Shown here in pieces: positions 27,756-36,527 of a stretch of 64,000 nucleotides of DNA. Numbering within the stretch: the stretch's first letter is position 1; each line of letters opens with the position of its first letter. A program made the position numbers and the translations under genes. The notes under the pieces were generated by a model. It was not told where the DNA came from. It was given only the letters and a program-made list of their open reading frames with translations, and did not search any database. This DNA comes from a bacterium (lineage in GTDB: Bacteria; Latescibacterota; Latescibacteria; Latescibacterales; Latescibacteraceae). Location of the stretch: assembly GCA_021372535.1 (NCBI GenBank), contig JAJFUH010000206.1:17629-81628 (forward strand). Reading direction: 5' to 3'.

Positions 27756-29987
27756 ATGAACAGTCCGGCATATACTCCAAAAAAAATTGATTACGGTATC
27801 ATTGTGCTGCTGTATGTGATGCTCCTTATCCCGTTCGCCGTCCGGGCACAGGCGGAGATGGTGACGATCGATTACGATGTCCGCGGCATCGCCGAAGATC
27901 ATGACGGCATCCTGTGGCTCGGTACCGAGGATGGCATTCTCATGTATGACGGTGTCCGGTGGAAACGGTTCACCAACAAGGAAACGGGCAGACCGGGCGG
28001 CGTGTCCGCCAATGTTTTTCGCGCCGCGGCGGTCGATCAGGACAATGTCAAGTGGTTCGGATACAAAGCGCCGGTAACCTCGTTCGACGGTATCACGTGG
28101 AAGCACTACGAGGGCGACGATATCTGCCCCCAGGAATATTTCATTACGAGAATCGCGGTCGATCTGAACAACGAGAAATGGTTCACCACGTACGGCGGCG
28201 GTGTATGGAGTTTTGACGGTACACGCTGGGAGCACTATACGACCGGTAACAGCGGCCTTCTGTCCGGAGAGTTCACCGACGACCAGGGGAATGTATACCC
28301 TCAGGGCGATACGATTTATTCGATTGCCGTGGATAAGGACAATGTGAAATGGTTCGGGTCGGATATCGGGCTCTCCCGTTTCGACGGCGAAAACTGGACG
28401 ACCTATGACCAGTTCGGACTGATCCAGGGATTGTTCGCGGACAAGGATAATAAGCTGTGGATAGGAACTTCGGACGCCGTGTACCGCTTCGACGGACAGA
28501 ATGCGGAAAAGATGGCCGACAACAGGAACGTCTTTTCGTTCGACCAGGACAGGGACGGCGCGGTCTGGCTGATACCGGGACCCTACAGTTACGACGGCGA
28601 AACATGGACGCTCCACCGTGTCGACCGTACAAACATCACGATACGGCCGAAATACACGTGGAGAGTCTTCATCGATCATGCAAACACCAGGTGGATCGGC
28701 ACCGACAACGGCATTCTGAGCTTCGACGGCGAGACATGGAGGGAATACCAGGTGGAGATCGATCTGAGCAAGTTCCCCCTCTCACCGGATACTGCCGGTC
28801 AGTACACGCCTCATCGCATCACAAAGAACGATTTCCCCTTCGATGTCATATCGTCGATCGCCGAGGACCGTAAAGGCAATGTCTGGGTCACCATCAATGA
28901 GGGGGGAGCCGCAAGTTACAAGGGCGAAACATGGACGGTCTATAATCCCTCGAACAGCGGAATTGCGACCGACAGCCCCCATGCTGTCGCAGTCGACCTG
29001 AACGATACGGTCTGGTTCGGTACATCGGCGGGGGTTTCGCGTTTCGACGGGGCAGCATGGAAAACCTTCACCGTGAGCGACGGTCTTGTCAACGCCGATG
29101 TGCGCGCGGCGGCGGTCGACCATGACAACGTGGTCTGGTTCGGAACCATGGGCGGCGTCTCGTGCTTCGACGGTACATCATGGAAGTCTTACGGAACCGA
29201 TGACGGACTCGCCGACAGCGAGATCGTCTCGGTCGCCGTGGACAGGGACAACGTCAAGTGGTTCGGCGGAAACACGAAGGGAGTCACGAGCTTTGACGGG
29301 TATTCCATGCGGATTTACACCACTGCCGACGGGCTGGGCGACAACCATGTTCCATCCATCGCGGTCGATCAGAACAATGTGAAAGTTTTCGCGACGGGAA
29401 CGGTCACTTTCTTCGACGGGTCCACATGGAGCGAGTTCACCGCCGATGACGGCCTGTGGGAAAACGACATAATCAATGTCTTTGTCGACAGCGACAACAG
29501 GCGATGGCTCGGGTCACGCATGAACGACGCGTACTGCATCGACGACAGCAAGCTCTACCAGTATAATTACACGTTCATGTACGGTCACGATGTCAACGTG
29601 GTGTACATCGATTCGACGGGACGCATGTGGTTCGCGACATCGTGGGGACTGACGAGTTTCACACCCAGAGGCGCGGTGTCGCTGGCCGATGAAACGGGGA
29701 CTATCCCTCAACCGCTGCCGGTCATCTCCTCCTTCCCCAACCCCTTCAATCCCTCGACAACCATCGGGTTCACCCTGCCGGAAGCAGGACTGACAAACCT
29801 CTCAGTCTACAACATTGCCGGGCAGAAGGTCCGCGGGCTCGTCTCGGAGAATATGACCGCCGGTCATCATACCGCCGTGTGGGACGGAAAGGACGAGAAT
29901 GGTGTACCGGTTTCGGCGGGAATCTATTTCGCCCGGCTGACCTGCGGCGGGCGGACGGTTTCGGGGAAGATGGTGATGGTGAAATGA
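27756..29987 (+). CDS. secreted Reg_prop beta-propeller protein with type IX sorting domain
   Basis: 743 residues. A signal/anchor segment (IIVLLYVMLLIPFAVRAQA) opens it. About a dozen propeller repeats follow, with the recurring frame VDxDNVKWFG...GVSxFDGxxWKxY...DGL, the two-component-regulator propeller (Reg_prop) pattern. No kinase or DNA-binding domain is attached, so it is a free extracellular propeller, not a sensor kinase. The last 85 residues form a type A sorting domain (SFPNPFNPSTTIGFTLPEAG, VYNIAGQKVRGL, SAGIYFARL, final VMVK), which directs export through the type IX system and surface attachment. Its stop codon overlaps the 54-codon ORF. The ligand is unknown; carbohydrate is a guess from family context. 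Confidence 0.85.
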   Translation: MNSPAYTPKKIDYGIIVLLYVMLLIPFAVRAQAEMVTIDYDVRGIAEDHDGILWLGTEDGILMYDGVRWKRFTNKETGRPGGVSANVFRAAAVDQDNVKWFGYKAPVTSFDGITWKHYEGDDICPQEYFITRIAVDLNNEKWFTTYGGGVWSFDGTRWEHYTTGNSGLLSGEFTDDQGNVYPQGDTIYSIAVDKDNVKWFGSDIGLSRFDGENWTTYDQFGLIQGLFADKDNKLWIGTSDAVYRFDGQNAEKMADNRNVFSFDQDRDGAVWLIPGPYSYDGETWTLHRVDRTNITIRPKYTWRVFIDHANTRWIGTDNGILSFDGETWREYQVEIDLSKFPLSPDTAGQYTPHRITKNDFPFDVISSIAEDRKGNVWVTINEGGAASYKGETWTVYNPSNSGIATDSPHAVAVDLNDTVWFGTSAGVSRFDGAAWKTFTVSDGLVNADVRAAAVDHDNVVWFGTMGGVSCFDGTSWKSYGTDDGLADSEIVSVAVDRDNVKWFGGNTKGVTSFDGYSMRIYTTADGLGDNHVPSIAVDQNNVKVFATGTVTFFDGSTWSEFTADDGLWENDIINVFVDSDNRRWLGSRMNDAYCIDDSKLYQYNYTFMYGHDVNVVYIDSTGRMWFATSWGLTSFTPRGAVSLADETGTIPQPLPVISSFPNPFNPSTTIGFTLPEAGLTNLSVYNIAGQKVRGLVSENMTAGHHTAVWDGKDENGVPVSAGIYFARLTCGGRTVSGKMVMVK

Positions 29988-30148
29988 AGGAAATGTGTCA
30001 TTTGTCCTGTCCTGATTTTTATGCGTGCAAGGATGATCCCGGTTATTTCAGGTTTCTGGAAAACATTGAGCAGTATGTAAGGAGGGAACAATTTCATCAC
30101 CCCCTTCCTGATGGTAATTTTCATCACATTAAAGGTCCTGATTCATGA
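29984..30148 (+). CDS. small 54-residue protein, cysteine-containing, overlapping both neighbours
   Basis: The ATG overlaps the stop of the upstream propeller gene (ATGA) and its own stop overlaps the next start (ATGA), so all three genes would be translationally coupled. The peptide starts MKEMCHLSCPDFYACKDDPG and has three cysteines in the first 15 residues (C-x3-C-x5-C), an amphipathic middle (YFRFLENIEQYVRREQ) and a histidine-rich end. There is no signal peptide. I recognise no family. The double ATGA linkage is the main evidence; chance cannot be excluded. Confidence 0.5.
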   Translation: MKEMCHLSCPDFYACKDDPGYFRFLENIEQYVRREQFHHPLPDGNFHHIKGPDS

Positions 30149-32298
30149 AACATATGAGAACAGCTTCAGGTGTTATTATTCTTACACTCTGTTTTTCATT
30201 AAGTTTCGCAGAAGATACATGGACAACCTACCGTACGAATATTGTCGATACCATTACCGCTCTTGCCGTTGAAAACAATACGATCTGGATAGGAACACCG
30301 AACGGCCTTGCTGCATATGATAAAACGACGGGTACTTCCGTGGCCTATACAACCGACGACGGTCTTATTGACAATAGGATAAACGCTATTGCGATTGAAC
30401 CCGATGGTGTCGTCTGGATCGCAACGGAAAGAGGAATTTCCAAGTTTGATGGTGTATCATTTACATCGTTCGATAACTTGGAATTGAGAGCAATGAAGAT
30501 ACTTGGCGCGGCAGTCGACTTAAAAAATAACAAGTGGTTCATTTCCAGCGATACCGTTATAGAATATGATAATGAAACATGGACCGTTTATAATATCGAA
30601 AACGGTCTTCCGGTCAGCTCGTTAACAACGATTGCAGTCGACAGAAAAAATACTGTCTGGATTGGAACCAATAAAAAAGGGATTGTAAGCTTTAATGAAA
30701 CTGAATGGTCACTCAATGATGAATACCGTGAAAATATCGTATCCATAGCTATTGGAGACAATAACACAAAATGGTTTGGAGAATATCACGGTTCGGTTAT
30801 TTCATTCGATGATGAACACTGGGATCAAACACAAATTATTAATTCCATGTGGTTTCTTTTTTCTCTTGCTGTCACTCCTGATAATACTCTCTGGGCCAGT
30901 ACTAACATGGGACTTTATCGTATCAGTAATGGAGAAAAACAGTTATATGACCAAACATCCGGGTTGGAAAGATCGTATTGCAGGGCTATTGTCTCAGACA
31001 GGAGCGGTGATTTGTGGATTGCGGGATACTGTAGTCTGACAAGGTTCGATGGTGAGAGATTCACTAACTATCTTGGTTTTACCGGACCATCGGGGAAAAC
31101 AATTTATTCAATAGCCATTGATCATGACAATGTTAAATGGTTCGGCCATAATACAGAATATATTTCAAATTTTAATGATACATATTGGTCGGGATTTAGG
31201 ATTGATGGATATGAAAATATTGGTGAAAGCATTGTCGTTGATTCAAACAACGTGAAATGGTTTTCCGCGGGCTGGGATGGTGCGGTTAATTACAACGGCT
31301 CAGACATTGGTACATTGGAAATTAAAGGACAGAACGCCTATGAAACCTATTATAATATATATACCAGATGGCTTGCTGTAGATAGTAATAATATTTTATA
31401 TTTAGCAACATCATTGGAAGATGATGACACACTTTTTTTACAAGAATTTTTTGCATGCGATTATATATATAAAAATGACCAACTAATACCTTTTAGTAAT
31501 TTTATTGTTTCAATAGCAGTTGATTCTCAAAACAATATATGGGCTCTTAAACCATATAGATATAATTTTTCACGAAATACTTTTGGTGTCTATTATTATG
31601 ATGGAGTTTTATGGTACTCAAAATTACTCATAAAAGATTTTAATATGATAATAAATAAAATATATATAGATTCGAACGATACAATATGGGGGCTTTCAGA
31701 TACAGGGATTACCTTCAATGATGGTTCTGAATGGATAATATACACAACCTACAACTCCGGCCTTGTAAGCGATAATGTTTTATCCATAACCATCGACCAC
31801 AATAACACCAAATGGATCGGCACCGACTCCGGTGTCTGCCGTTTCGACGGCGAAACCTGGACAACATTCAACACATCAAACAGCGGCCTCTGCGACAACA
31901 AGGTCAATTGCATCGCTGTCGAGAAAAACAACACCATCTGGTTCGGCACTGACAATGGAGTCTCCCGATACACCGGAGAAGTTATTATCACTTCAGTGGA
32001 TGAAAACGAAACGAAACCTGAAACGCTCCCGGTTATCCGTTCCTACCCCAACCCCTTCAACCCCTCGACAACCATCGAGTTCACCCTGCCGGAAGCAGGA
32101 CTGACAAAACTCTCAGTCTACAACATTGCCGGGCAGAAGGTCCGCGGGCTCGTATCGGGGAATATGACCGCCGGTAATCACACCGTCGTATGGGACGGCA
32201 GGGACGACAGCGGAGCGCCGGTCTCGGCGGGAATCTATTTCGCCCGGCTGACCTGCGGCGGGCGGACGGTTTCGGGGAAGATGGTGATGGTGAAATGA
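30145..32298 (+). CDS. secreted Reg_prop propeller protein, AT-rich body, type IX sorting domain
   Basis: 717 residues, signal peptide SGVIILTLCFSLSFA. Repeats of the form NNTIWIGTPNGLAAYD, RKNTVWIGTNKKGIVSFN and HNNTKWIGTDSGVCRFDG form a beta-propeller related to the upstream protein. The C-terminal sorting domain (about 630-717) is nearly the same as that of 27756-29987, and the last 75 bases of the two genes are identical. Base composition is striking: from the start to about 31735 the gene is strongly AT-rich (extreme at about 31360-31735), then switches to the GC-rich style of the region. This suggests a transferred or fast-drifting body joined to a locally homogenised 3' end. Function as for its neighbour; secretion by the type IX system is well supported. 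Confidence 0.83.
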   Translation: MKHMRTASGVIILTLCFSLSFAEDTWTTYRTNIVDTITALAVENNTIWIGTPNGLAAYDKTTGTSVAYTTDDGLIDNRINAIAIEPDGVVWIATERGISKFDGVSFTSFDNLELRAMKILGAAVDLKNNKWFISSDTVIEYDNETWTVYNIENGLPVSSLTTIAVDRKNTVWIGTNKKGIVSFNETEWSLNDEYRENIVSIAIGDNNTKWFGEYHGSVISFDDEHWDQTQIINSMWFLFSLAVTPDNTLWASTNMGLYRISNGEKQLYDQTSGLERSYCRAIVSDRSGDLWIAGYCSLTRFDGERFTNYLGFTGPSGKTIYSIAIDHDNVKWFGHNTEYISNFNDTYWSGFRIDGYENIGESIVVDSNNVKWFSAGWDGAVNYNGSDIGTLEIKGQNAYETYYNIYTRWLAVDSNNILYLATSLEDDDTLFLQEFFACDYIYKNDQLIPFSNFIVSIAVDSQNNIWALKPYRYNFSRNTFGVYYYDGVLWYSKLLIKDFNMIINKIYIDSNDTIWGLSDTGITFNDGSEWIIYTTYNSGLVSDNVLSITIDHNNTKWIGTDSGVCRFDGETWTTFNTSNSGLCDNKVNCIAVEKNNTIWFGTDNGVSRYTGEVIITSVDENETKPETLPVIRSYPNPFNPSTTIEFTLPEAGLTKLSVYNIAGQKVRGLVSGNMTAGNHTVVWDGRDDSGAPVSAGIYFARLTCGGRTVSGKMVMVK

Positions 32299-32559
32299 AG
32301 CTGATAAAAAGCTGTGTTCAATGAAGTATAAAGGGTGCAGTAGACCCTGAAATAAATTCAGGGTGACATGAGCGCCGTCATACCGAACCTGTCTCGGCAT
32401 CTATCACTGCTTTTATTGCCCGGATATTTAACAGTGACATCAAGGTTTAACCATGCGTCGAATATATGCGCGTTACGTGTCCCCCTTTCGATAAGGGGGG
32501 ACTTCAGGGGGGATCTTCGTAACCCCTTTCGGCATCTATCATTGTTTTTATTTCACTTC
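32299..32559. repeat. intergenic repeats between propeller and pfk genes
   Basis: The spacer includes ccctgaaataaattcagggtgac (a hairpin), then two direct copies of tcggcatctatcactgcttttatt / tcggcatctatcattgtttttatt at about 32393-32417 and 32530-32552. Between them lies ccccctttcgataaggggg followed by ggggggatct, another GC-palindromic element. Confidence 0.6.
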
Positions 32560-33924
32560 TCAGTTCACCATGACCGCCGGCTGGCCGGTTGCTTCGAGGA
32601 CTCCGAGCCACTCCGGGCCGGAAGGATCGATCTGCTTCCGTTTCGAGATGACCGCGCTCATGGGGACATGGGTAAAGGTATTGTTCCAGACACCAACGAC
32701 CATCTTGGTGCGGCCCGACATGGCGGCATGAACCGCTTTCTGCCCGAGCTGGCTGCAGAAGATGCTGTCCTCGGCGTTCGCAGGTGATGACCGGATGATA
32801 TAACTCGGGTCGATGTATTTCACCGTGGCGGCATGCCATCCCGACTTGAAGTGATCGGCGATACGGTCGCGGAGATAGATGCCGATGTCCGCGAGCTTCA
32901 CATTCCCCGATGCATCGTACTGATTCTGGACGTTTTCCCTCCTGAGGAGGTCCTGCCCGGCGCCTTCGGCCACAACGACAAGTGCGTGTTGACGGTCTTC
33001 AAGGCGCTCTTCGATTACCCGGAGCAGCCCCTTTTCGCCGTCCATGTCGAAGGGGATTTCGGGGACGAGCACAAAGTTGGCGTCGCCGTTCGCAACCGCC
33101 GCCATAGCAGCGATGAATCCCGAGTGACGGCCCATGAGCTTGACCACCGCGACGCCGTTGTATGCGCCGCGCGCTTCCTCGTGACCGGTGCTCAGCACCT
33201 CTTTGGCGATGGATACGGCCGTGGTGAATCCGAACGACCGCTCCACGAACGAGATGTCGTTGTCGATGGTTTTCGGTATGCCGACAATCCCGATTTTAAG
33301 CTTGCGGCGTTCGACTTCGGAGGCGATATCGAGCGCACCCCGCTGGGTGCCGTCGCCGCCGATCACATAGAGGATGTTGATACGCATGCGTTCGAGATAG
33401 TCCGTTATCTCGCCCGGTTCCTGCGGACCTCTTGATGAGCCAAGGAGAGTACCGCCCTCGCGGTGAATATTGGATACTATTTCCGGTGTCAGCGATATCG
33501 GCGGCTGACCGACACGGGGCACAAGCCCGCTGTAGCCGTACCTGATCCCGAGAACCTCCTTGACACGGTAGCGGTAGTGCATCTCCATGTAGAGCGCTCT
33601 GACGACATCGTTGAGCCCGGGACAGAGCCCGCCGCAGGTGACAATGGCTGCCCGGACATCGGAGGGATTGAAGAATATCTTTCTCCGCGGCCCGGCAACC
33701 TCCATCGAGGGAGGATCGCCTCCTGCAGCAAGGGTGCGTTTGATGCTGTCGATACGAGCGTCATATACGATCCGGGCGGTATCCTCCACAAATCCCTGCA
33801 GTGTGTTCATGGGATCGAGATGTTCGAGGAGGGGCGAGTCATATTCCGGCTTGCCGAGCTTGTCTATGGTGAAATCCGGCAGGCCCTGCTGAGAAGCGGT
33901 ATCGGGAATGATTTTCTTTGCCAT
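32560..33924 (-). CDS. ATP-dependent 6-phosphofructokinase, long clade
   Basis: 454 residues, longer than the 320-residue E. coli enzyme because of an N-terminal extension of about 80. Motifs: TCGGLCPGLNDVVRA, GGDGTQRGA at 189-197, GIPKTIDNDI at 215-224, GRHSGFIA and the substrate loop MACx-like region. The glycine in GGDGT favours ATP over pyrophosphate as phosphoryl donor, while lysine in PKTIDND marks the atypical group shared with plant and trypanosomatid enzymes. It phosphorylates fructose 6-phosphate in glycolysis; regulation probably differs from bacterial PfkA. AAGGAGAG precedes the ATG. It is divergent from the hydrogenase operon, with a shared 510 bp control region. Confidence 0.88.
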   Translation of the reverse strand: MAKKIIPDTASQQGLPDFTIDKLGKPEYDSPLLEHLDPMNTLQGFVEDTARIVYDARIDSIKRTLAAGGDPPSMEVAGPRRKIFFNPSDVRAAIVTCGGLCPGLNDVVRALYMEMHYRYRVKEVLGIRYGYSGLVPRVGQPPISLTPEIVSNIHREGGTLLGSSRGPQEPGEITDYLERMRINILYVIGGDGTQRGALDIASEVERRKLKIGIVGIPKTIDNDISFVERSFGFTTAVSIAKEVLSTGHEEARGAYNGVAVVKLMGRHSGFIAAMAAVANGDANFVLVPEIPFDMDGEKGLLRVIEERLEDRQHALVVVAEGAGQDLLRRENVQNQYDASGNVKLADIGIYLRDRIADHFKSGWHAATVKYIDPSYIIRSSPANAEDSIFCSQLGQKAVHAAMSGRTKMVVGVWNNTFTHVPMSAVISKRKQIDPSGPEWLGVLEATGQPAVMVN

Positions 33925-34123
33925 GGTATCTCTCCTTGTTGTTACCGGTCATATTATCATCTTTGTTCGTTAAGGTCAAGATAAAAAACATCCTCGTTAT
34001 CAACGACGTCTCATAATAACGGGGAAGAAGTCGATAATCATGACCGCATATTGTCATTATCGTGAGAATTTATACAGGCAAGCGCCATGAGCACAAATGA
34101 TTGAATCATGCTGATATTTTGAA

Positions 34124-34141
34124 TTGTGAAAACAATCACAA
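34124..34141. promoter_or_regulatory. CRP/FNR-family-like palindrome between pfk and the hydrogenase operon
   Basis: TTGTGA-N6-TCACAA is a perfect 6+6 palindrome and contains the full TGTGA-N6-TCACA consensus of Crp. It is 200 bp upstream of the pfk start and about 295 bp upstream of the response-regulator start, in a spacer without a gene (33925-34435). Binding protein identity is inference. Confidence 0.55.
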
Positions 34142-34435
34142 ATTTTGGTTGCTTTCCGGCTGTTTTTTTTGTACCTTGCCTATCTGTTATATTTCATTGT
34201 AAAAAACTTATTCTGCCTCCGAATGTGATGAGAAACAATGATTGTTATCTCCGGGAGTGAGCTTCTTTTCCGGAGAGCGTACAGGGGCAGTGTTTACCAT
34301 AAAACTTGCAGAAATTCATTGTTGTTTTCATGAATAGGAACAAGGCACCGGCTGAATACGGTGAGAAGGAGAACGAGCGACGGGCACATTTTTATCAACA
34401 TATTTCGAACTGAAACACGTAAAGGAGGTACTGTT

Positions 34436-34819
34436 GTGAGGAAAATCGTTATTGTCGATGACGATCCGGATATTCAGGAGTCGATAAAAATGGTTCTGGA
34501 AAATGCCGGATATGAATTCCGTGCTGCAGGCGACCGTGAGAGCGGCATGGCTCTCGTTAAAAAGGAAAAGCCTGATCTGATGATCATCGATGTCATGATG
34601 GAACAGCCGGACGATGGATTTTTCATGGTTCAGGAGCTCCGGTCACAGGGAGTGAAAACTCCGATAATCATGCTGACTTCGGTGAGCAGTGTTACCGGAA
34701 TGAAATACGGTAAAGACAACGAGCTTGTCTCCGTTGATGCTTTCGAGGAAAAACCGATTGCTCCCCAGAAACTTCTTGAAAAAATCAAAAGCCTGCTCGG
34801 GGAGGGAGGGAATAAGTAA
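34436..34819 (+). CDS. single-domain response regulator (REC)
   Basis: 127 residues from a GTG preceded by AAAGGAGGT. The receiver domain is complete: acidic pair D8/D9, phospho-acceptor D52 (MIIDVMM), T81 (MLTS) and K106 (EEKP). No output domain follows, so it acts by binding a partner or passing phosphate, as CheY- or Spo0F-like proteins do. It overlaps hydC by one base (TAATG) and is the first gene of the hydrogenase operon, which suggests phosphorylation-dependent control of the complex or of its expression. No histidine kinase gene is adjacent. Confidence 0.88.
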   Translation: MRKIVIVDDDPDIQESIKMVLENAGYEFRAAGDRESGMALVKKEKPDLMIIDVMMEQPDDGFFMVQELRSQGVKTPIIMLTSVSSVTGMKYGKDNELVSVDAFEEKPIAPQKLLEKIKSLLGEGGNK

Positions 34820-35334
34820 TGCTGGTAACAGAACGTCAGACCCAGGCTGAAGAGATAAAAGCACTGGCTGAAAAGTACGAGAAGAACCGTTCGAGCCTTA
34901 TGCCCATTCTTCAGGCGATTCAGGCAAAGTACAGTCATATATCGGACTTTGCCATGCAGGAAATCGCCCGGCATCTTGATATACATCCGGTCGAAATTTA
35001 CGGTGTCATATCGTTTTATGCGTTCCTGCGGACTGAACAGACCGGAAAATTTGTCATCCGTCTCTGCAGAACGCTCTCCTGTGATATGGCTGGCAAGGCC
35101 CGCGTGGCCCGTCAGCTCGAAAGCGAGCTCGGAATTGTCTTTGGCGAGACCACATCCGACGGTCATTTTACCCTGGAATATGCCAACTGTCTCGGGCTGT
35201 GCGACCAGGGTCCCGCGATGCTCGTGAACGATACGGCATTCACCGGAGTCACTCCTGAGAAGGTGCATGAAATCATCAAGGGGTGCAAGCGAACGTTCAG
35301 TGTTTACGCTCAGGAGGGACTGAAACATGCCTGA
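34819..35334 (+). CDS. hydC: NuoE-like [2Fe-2S] subunit of NAD-linked [FeFe] hydrogenase
   Basis: 171 residues. A helical N-terminus precedes a thioredoxin-like [2Fe-2S] domain whose four ligands are C83, C88, C124 and C128 (LCRTLSCDM ... ANCLGLCDQGP). It matches the 24 kDa subunit of complex I and HydC/HndA of soluble hydrogenases, where it passes electrons between the flavin subunit and other clusters. It overlaps both neighbours: one base with the response regulator and 8 bp with the flavin subunit, so the complex is probably made in fixed ratio. Confidence 0.92.
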   Translation: MLVTERQTQAEEIKALAEKYEKNRSSLMPILQAIQAKYSHISDFAMQEIARHLDIHPVEIYGVISFYAFLRTEQTGKFVIRLCRTLSCDMAGKARVARQLESELGIVFGETTSDGHFTLEYANCLGLCDQGPAMLVNDTAFTGVTPEKVHEIIKGCKRTFSVYAQEGLKHA

Positions 35335-36511
35335 TAGGAAAGGACAAATAATCTTTATCGAGATCAAGCCGAACACCGGTATCAAGGCCGCGCTTGCGAA
35401 GGCACGGGCCGAGGTTATCGCCGAAATCCGTAATTCCGACCTCAGAGGCCGCGGAGGCGCGGGTTTCCCCACCGGTGTGAAGTGGAATCTTGCCGCTGCC
35501 GCAAGCAGCGAAAAAAAATACGTTGTCTGCAACGCCGATGAAGGCGAGCCCGGCACATTCAAGGACAGGGTACTCCTCACCGAGTACGCCGACGATCTTC
35601 TCGAAGGCATGACCATAGCGGGATACGCAGTCGGCGCCGATACCGGAATCATCTACCTTCGCGGCGAGTACGAATACCTCAGGAAGCATATCGACGAGGT
35701 TATCGAAAAACGCCGTAAGGACGGCTGGCTGGGCAATAACATCGGCGGTAAGAAAGGATTTACTTTCAACATCGAAATCAGGATGGGTTCCGGCGCCTAT
35801 GTCTGCGGCGAGGAGACCGCCCTCATCGAATCGCTCGAAGGACAGCGCGGCGAACCCCGCAACCGTCCCCCCTTCCCTGTCGACACGGGATTCATGGACT
35901 GCCCCACCACTGTCAACAACGTCGAAACGCTCATCACCGCGTCCCGTATCTGTGCAAAAGGCGCGGAATGGTTCAAAAAGTACGGTGTCGGAAGAACGAC
36001 CGGCTCCAAGCTCTACAGTGTTTCCGGTGACTGTGAACGCCCCGGTGTATACGAGTTCCCCATAGGTGCAAAGATCGCCGAGATACTGAAAGAGGTCGGC
36101 GGTATGAACGCCCAGGCGGTAATTATGGGCGGCGCCTCGGGAAAAGCGGTCCCCGCAAAAGTTTTCGCCGATACCGTGGCGGTCGTGGATGCACCTACCG
36201 GCGGCTCGGTCATCGTGATCGGCCCGCAGCGTGACATGCTCGATGTCGCCGAAAATTTCCTCGAGTTCTTTGTCGAGGAATCATGCGGCCAGTGCACACC
36301 GTGCCGCGAGGGGAATTCACTCCTGCTCGATGTCGTCCACCGTCTCAAGAACGGCACCTGCTCCATGGAGTACCTCAACGAAATAGAGTCGCTCGCCGAG
36401 ACCATGCAGCTCGCATCGAAATGCGGCCTCGGTCAGTCGAGCCCGAATGTTTTACTGTCGATAATCGAGCATTTCCAGGACGAGATTTTTGGACGTATAC
36501 CTGTTGCATGA
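35327..36511 (+). CDS. hydB: NuoF-like NADH/FMN subunit of [FeFe] hydrogenase
   Basis: 394 residues. NADH- and FMN-binding motifs: GRGGAGFPTGVKW at 41-53, CNADEGEPGT at 68-77, GAYVCGEETAL and GEPRNRPPFP. Near 325 come SCGQCTPCREG and, about 40 residues later, a fourth cysteine for one [4Fe-4S] cluster. The chain is shorter than HydB of Thermotoga because it lacks the N-terminal thioredoxin-like domain and the C-terminal double ferredoxin, and so resembles plain NuoF. It oxidises or reduces NAD(H) at FMN, the likely site of any electron bifurcation. Cytoplasmic. Confidence 0.92.
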   Translation: MPDRKGQIIFIEIKPNTGIKAALAKARAEVIAEIRNSDLRGRGGAGFPTGVKWNLAAAASSEKKYVVCNADEGEPGTFKDRVLLTEYADDLLEGMTIAGYAVGADTGIIYLRGEYEYLRKHIDEVIEKRRKDGWLGNNIGGKKGFTFNIEIRMGSGAYVCGEETALIESLEGQRGEPRNRPPFPVDTGFMDCPTTVNNVETLITASRICAKGAEWFKKYGVGRTTGSKLYSVSGDCERPGVYEFPIGAKIAEILKEVGGMNAQAVIMGGASGKAVPAKVFADTVAVVDAPTGGSVIVIGPQRDMLDVAENFLEFFVEESCGQCTPCREGNSLLLDVVHRLKNGTCSMEYLNEIESLAETMQLASKCGLGQSSPNVLLSIIEHFQDEIFGRIPVA

Positions 36512-36527
36512 ATCACGAGGAAAAATT

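Noticed and set aside
29879-29983. longer start for the small ORF between the propeller genes
   Set aside because: The upstream part lies within the first propeller gene's sorting domain; the ATG at 29984 with the ATGA overlap is more plausible.
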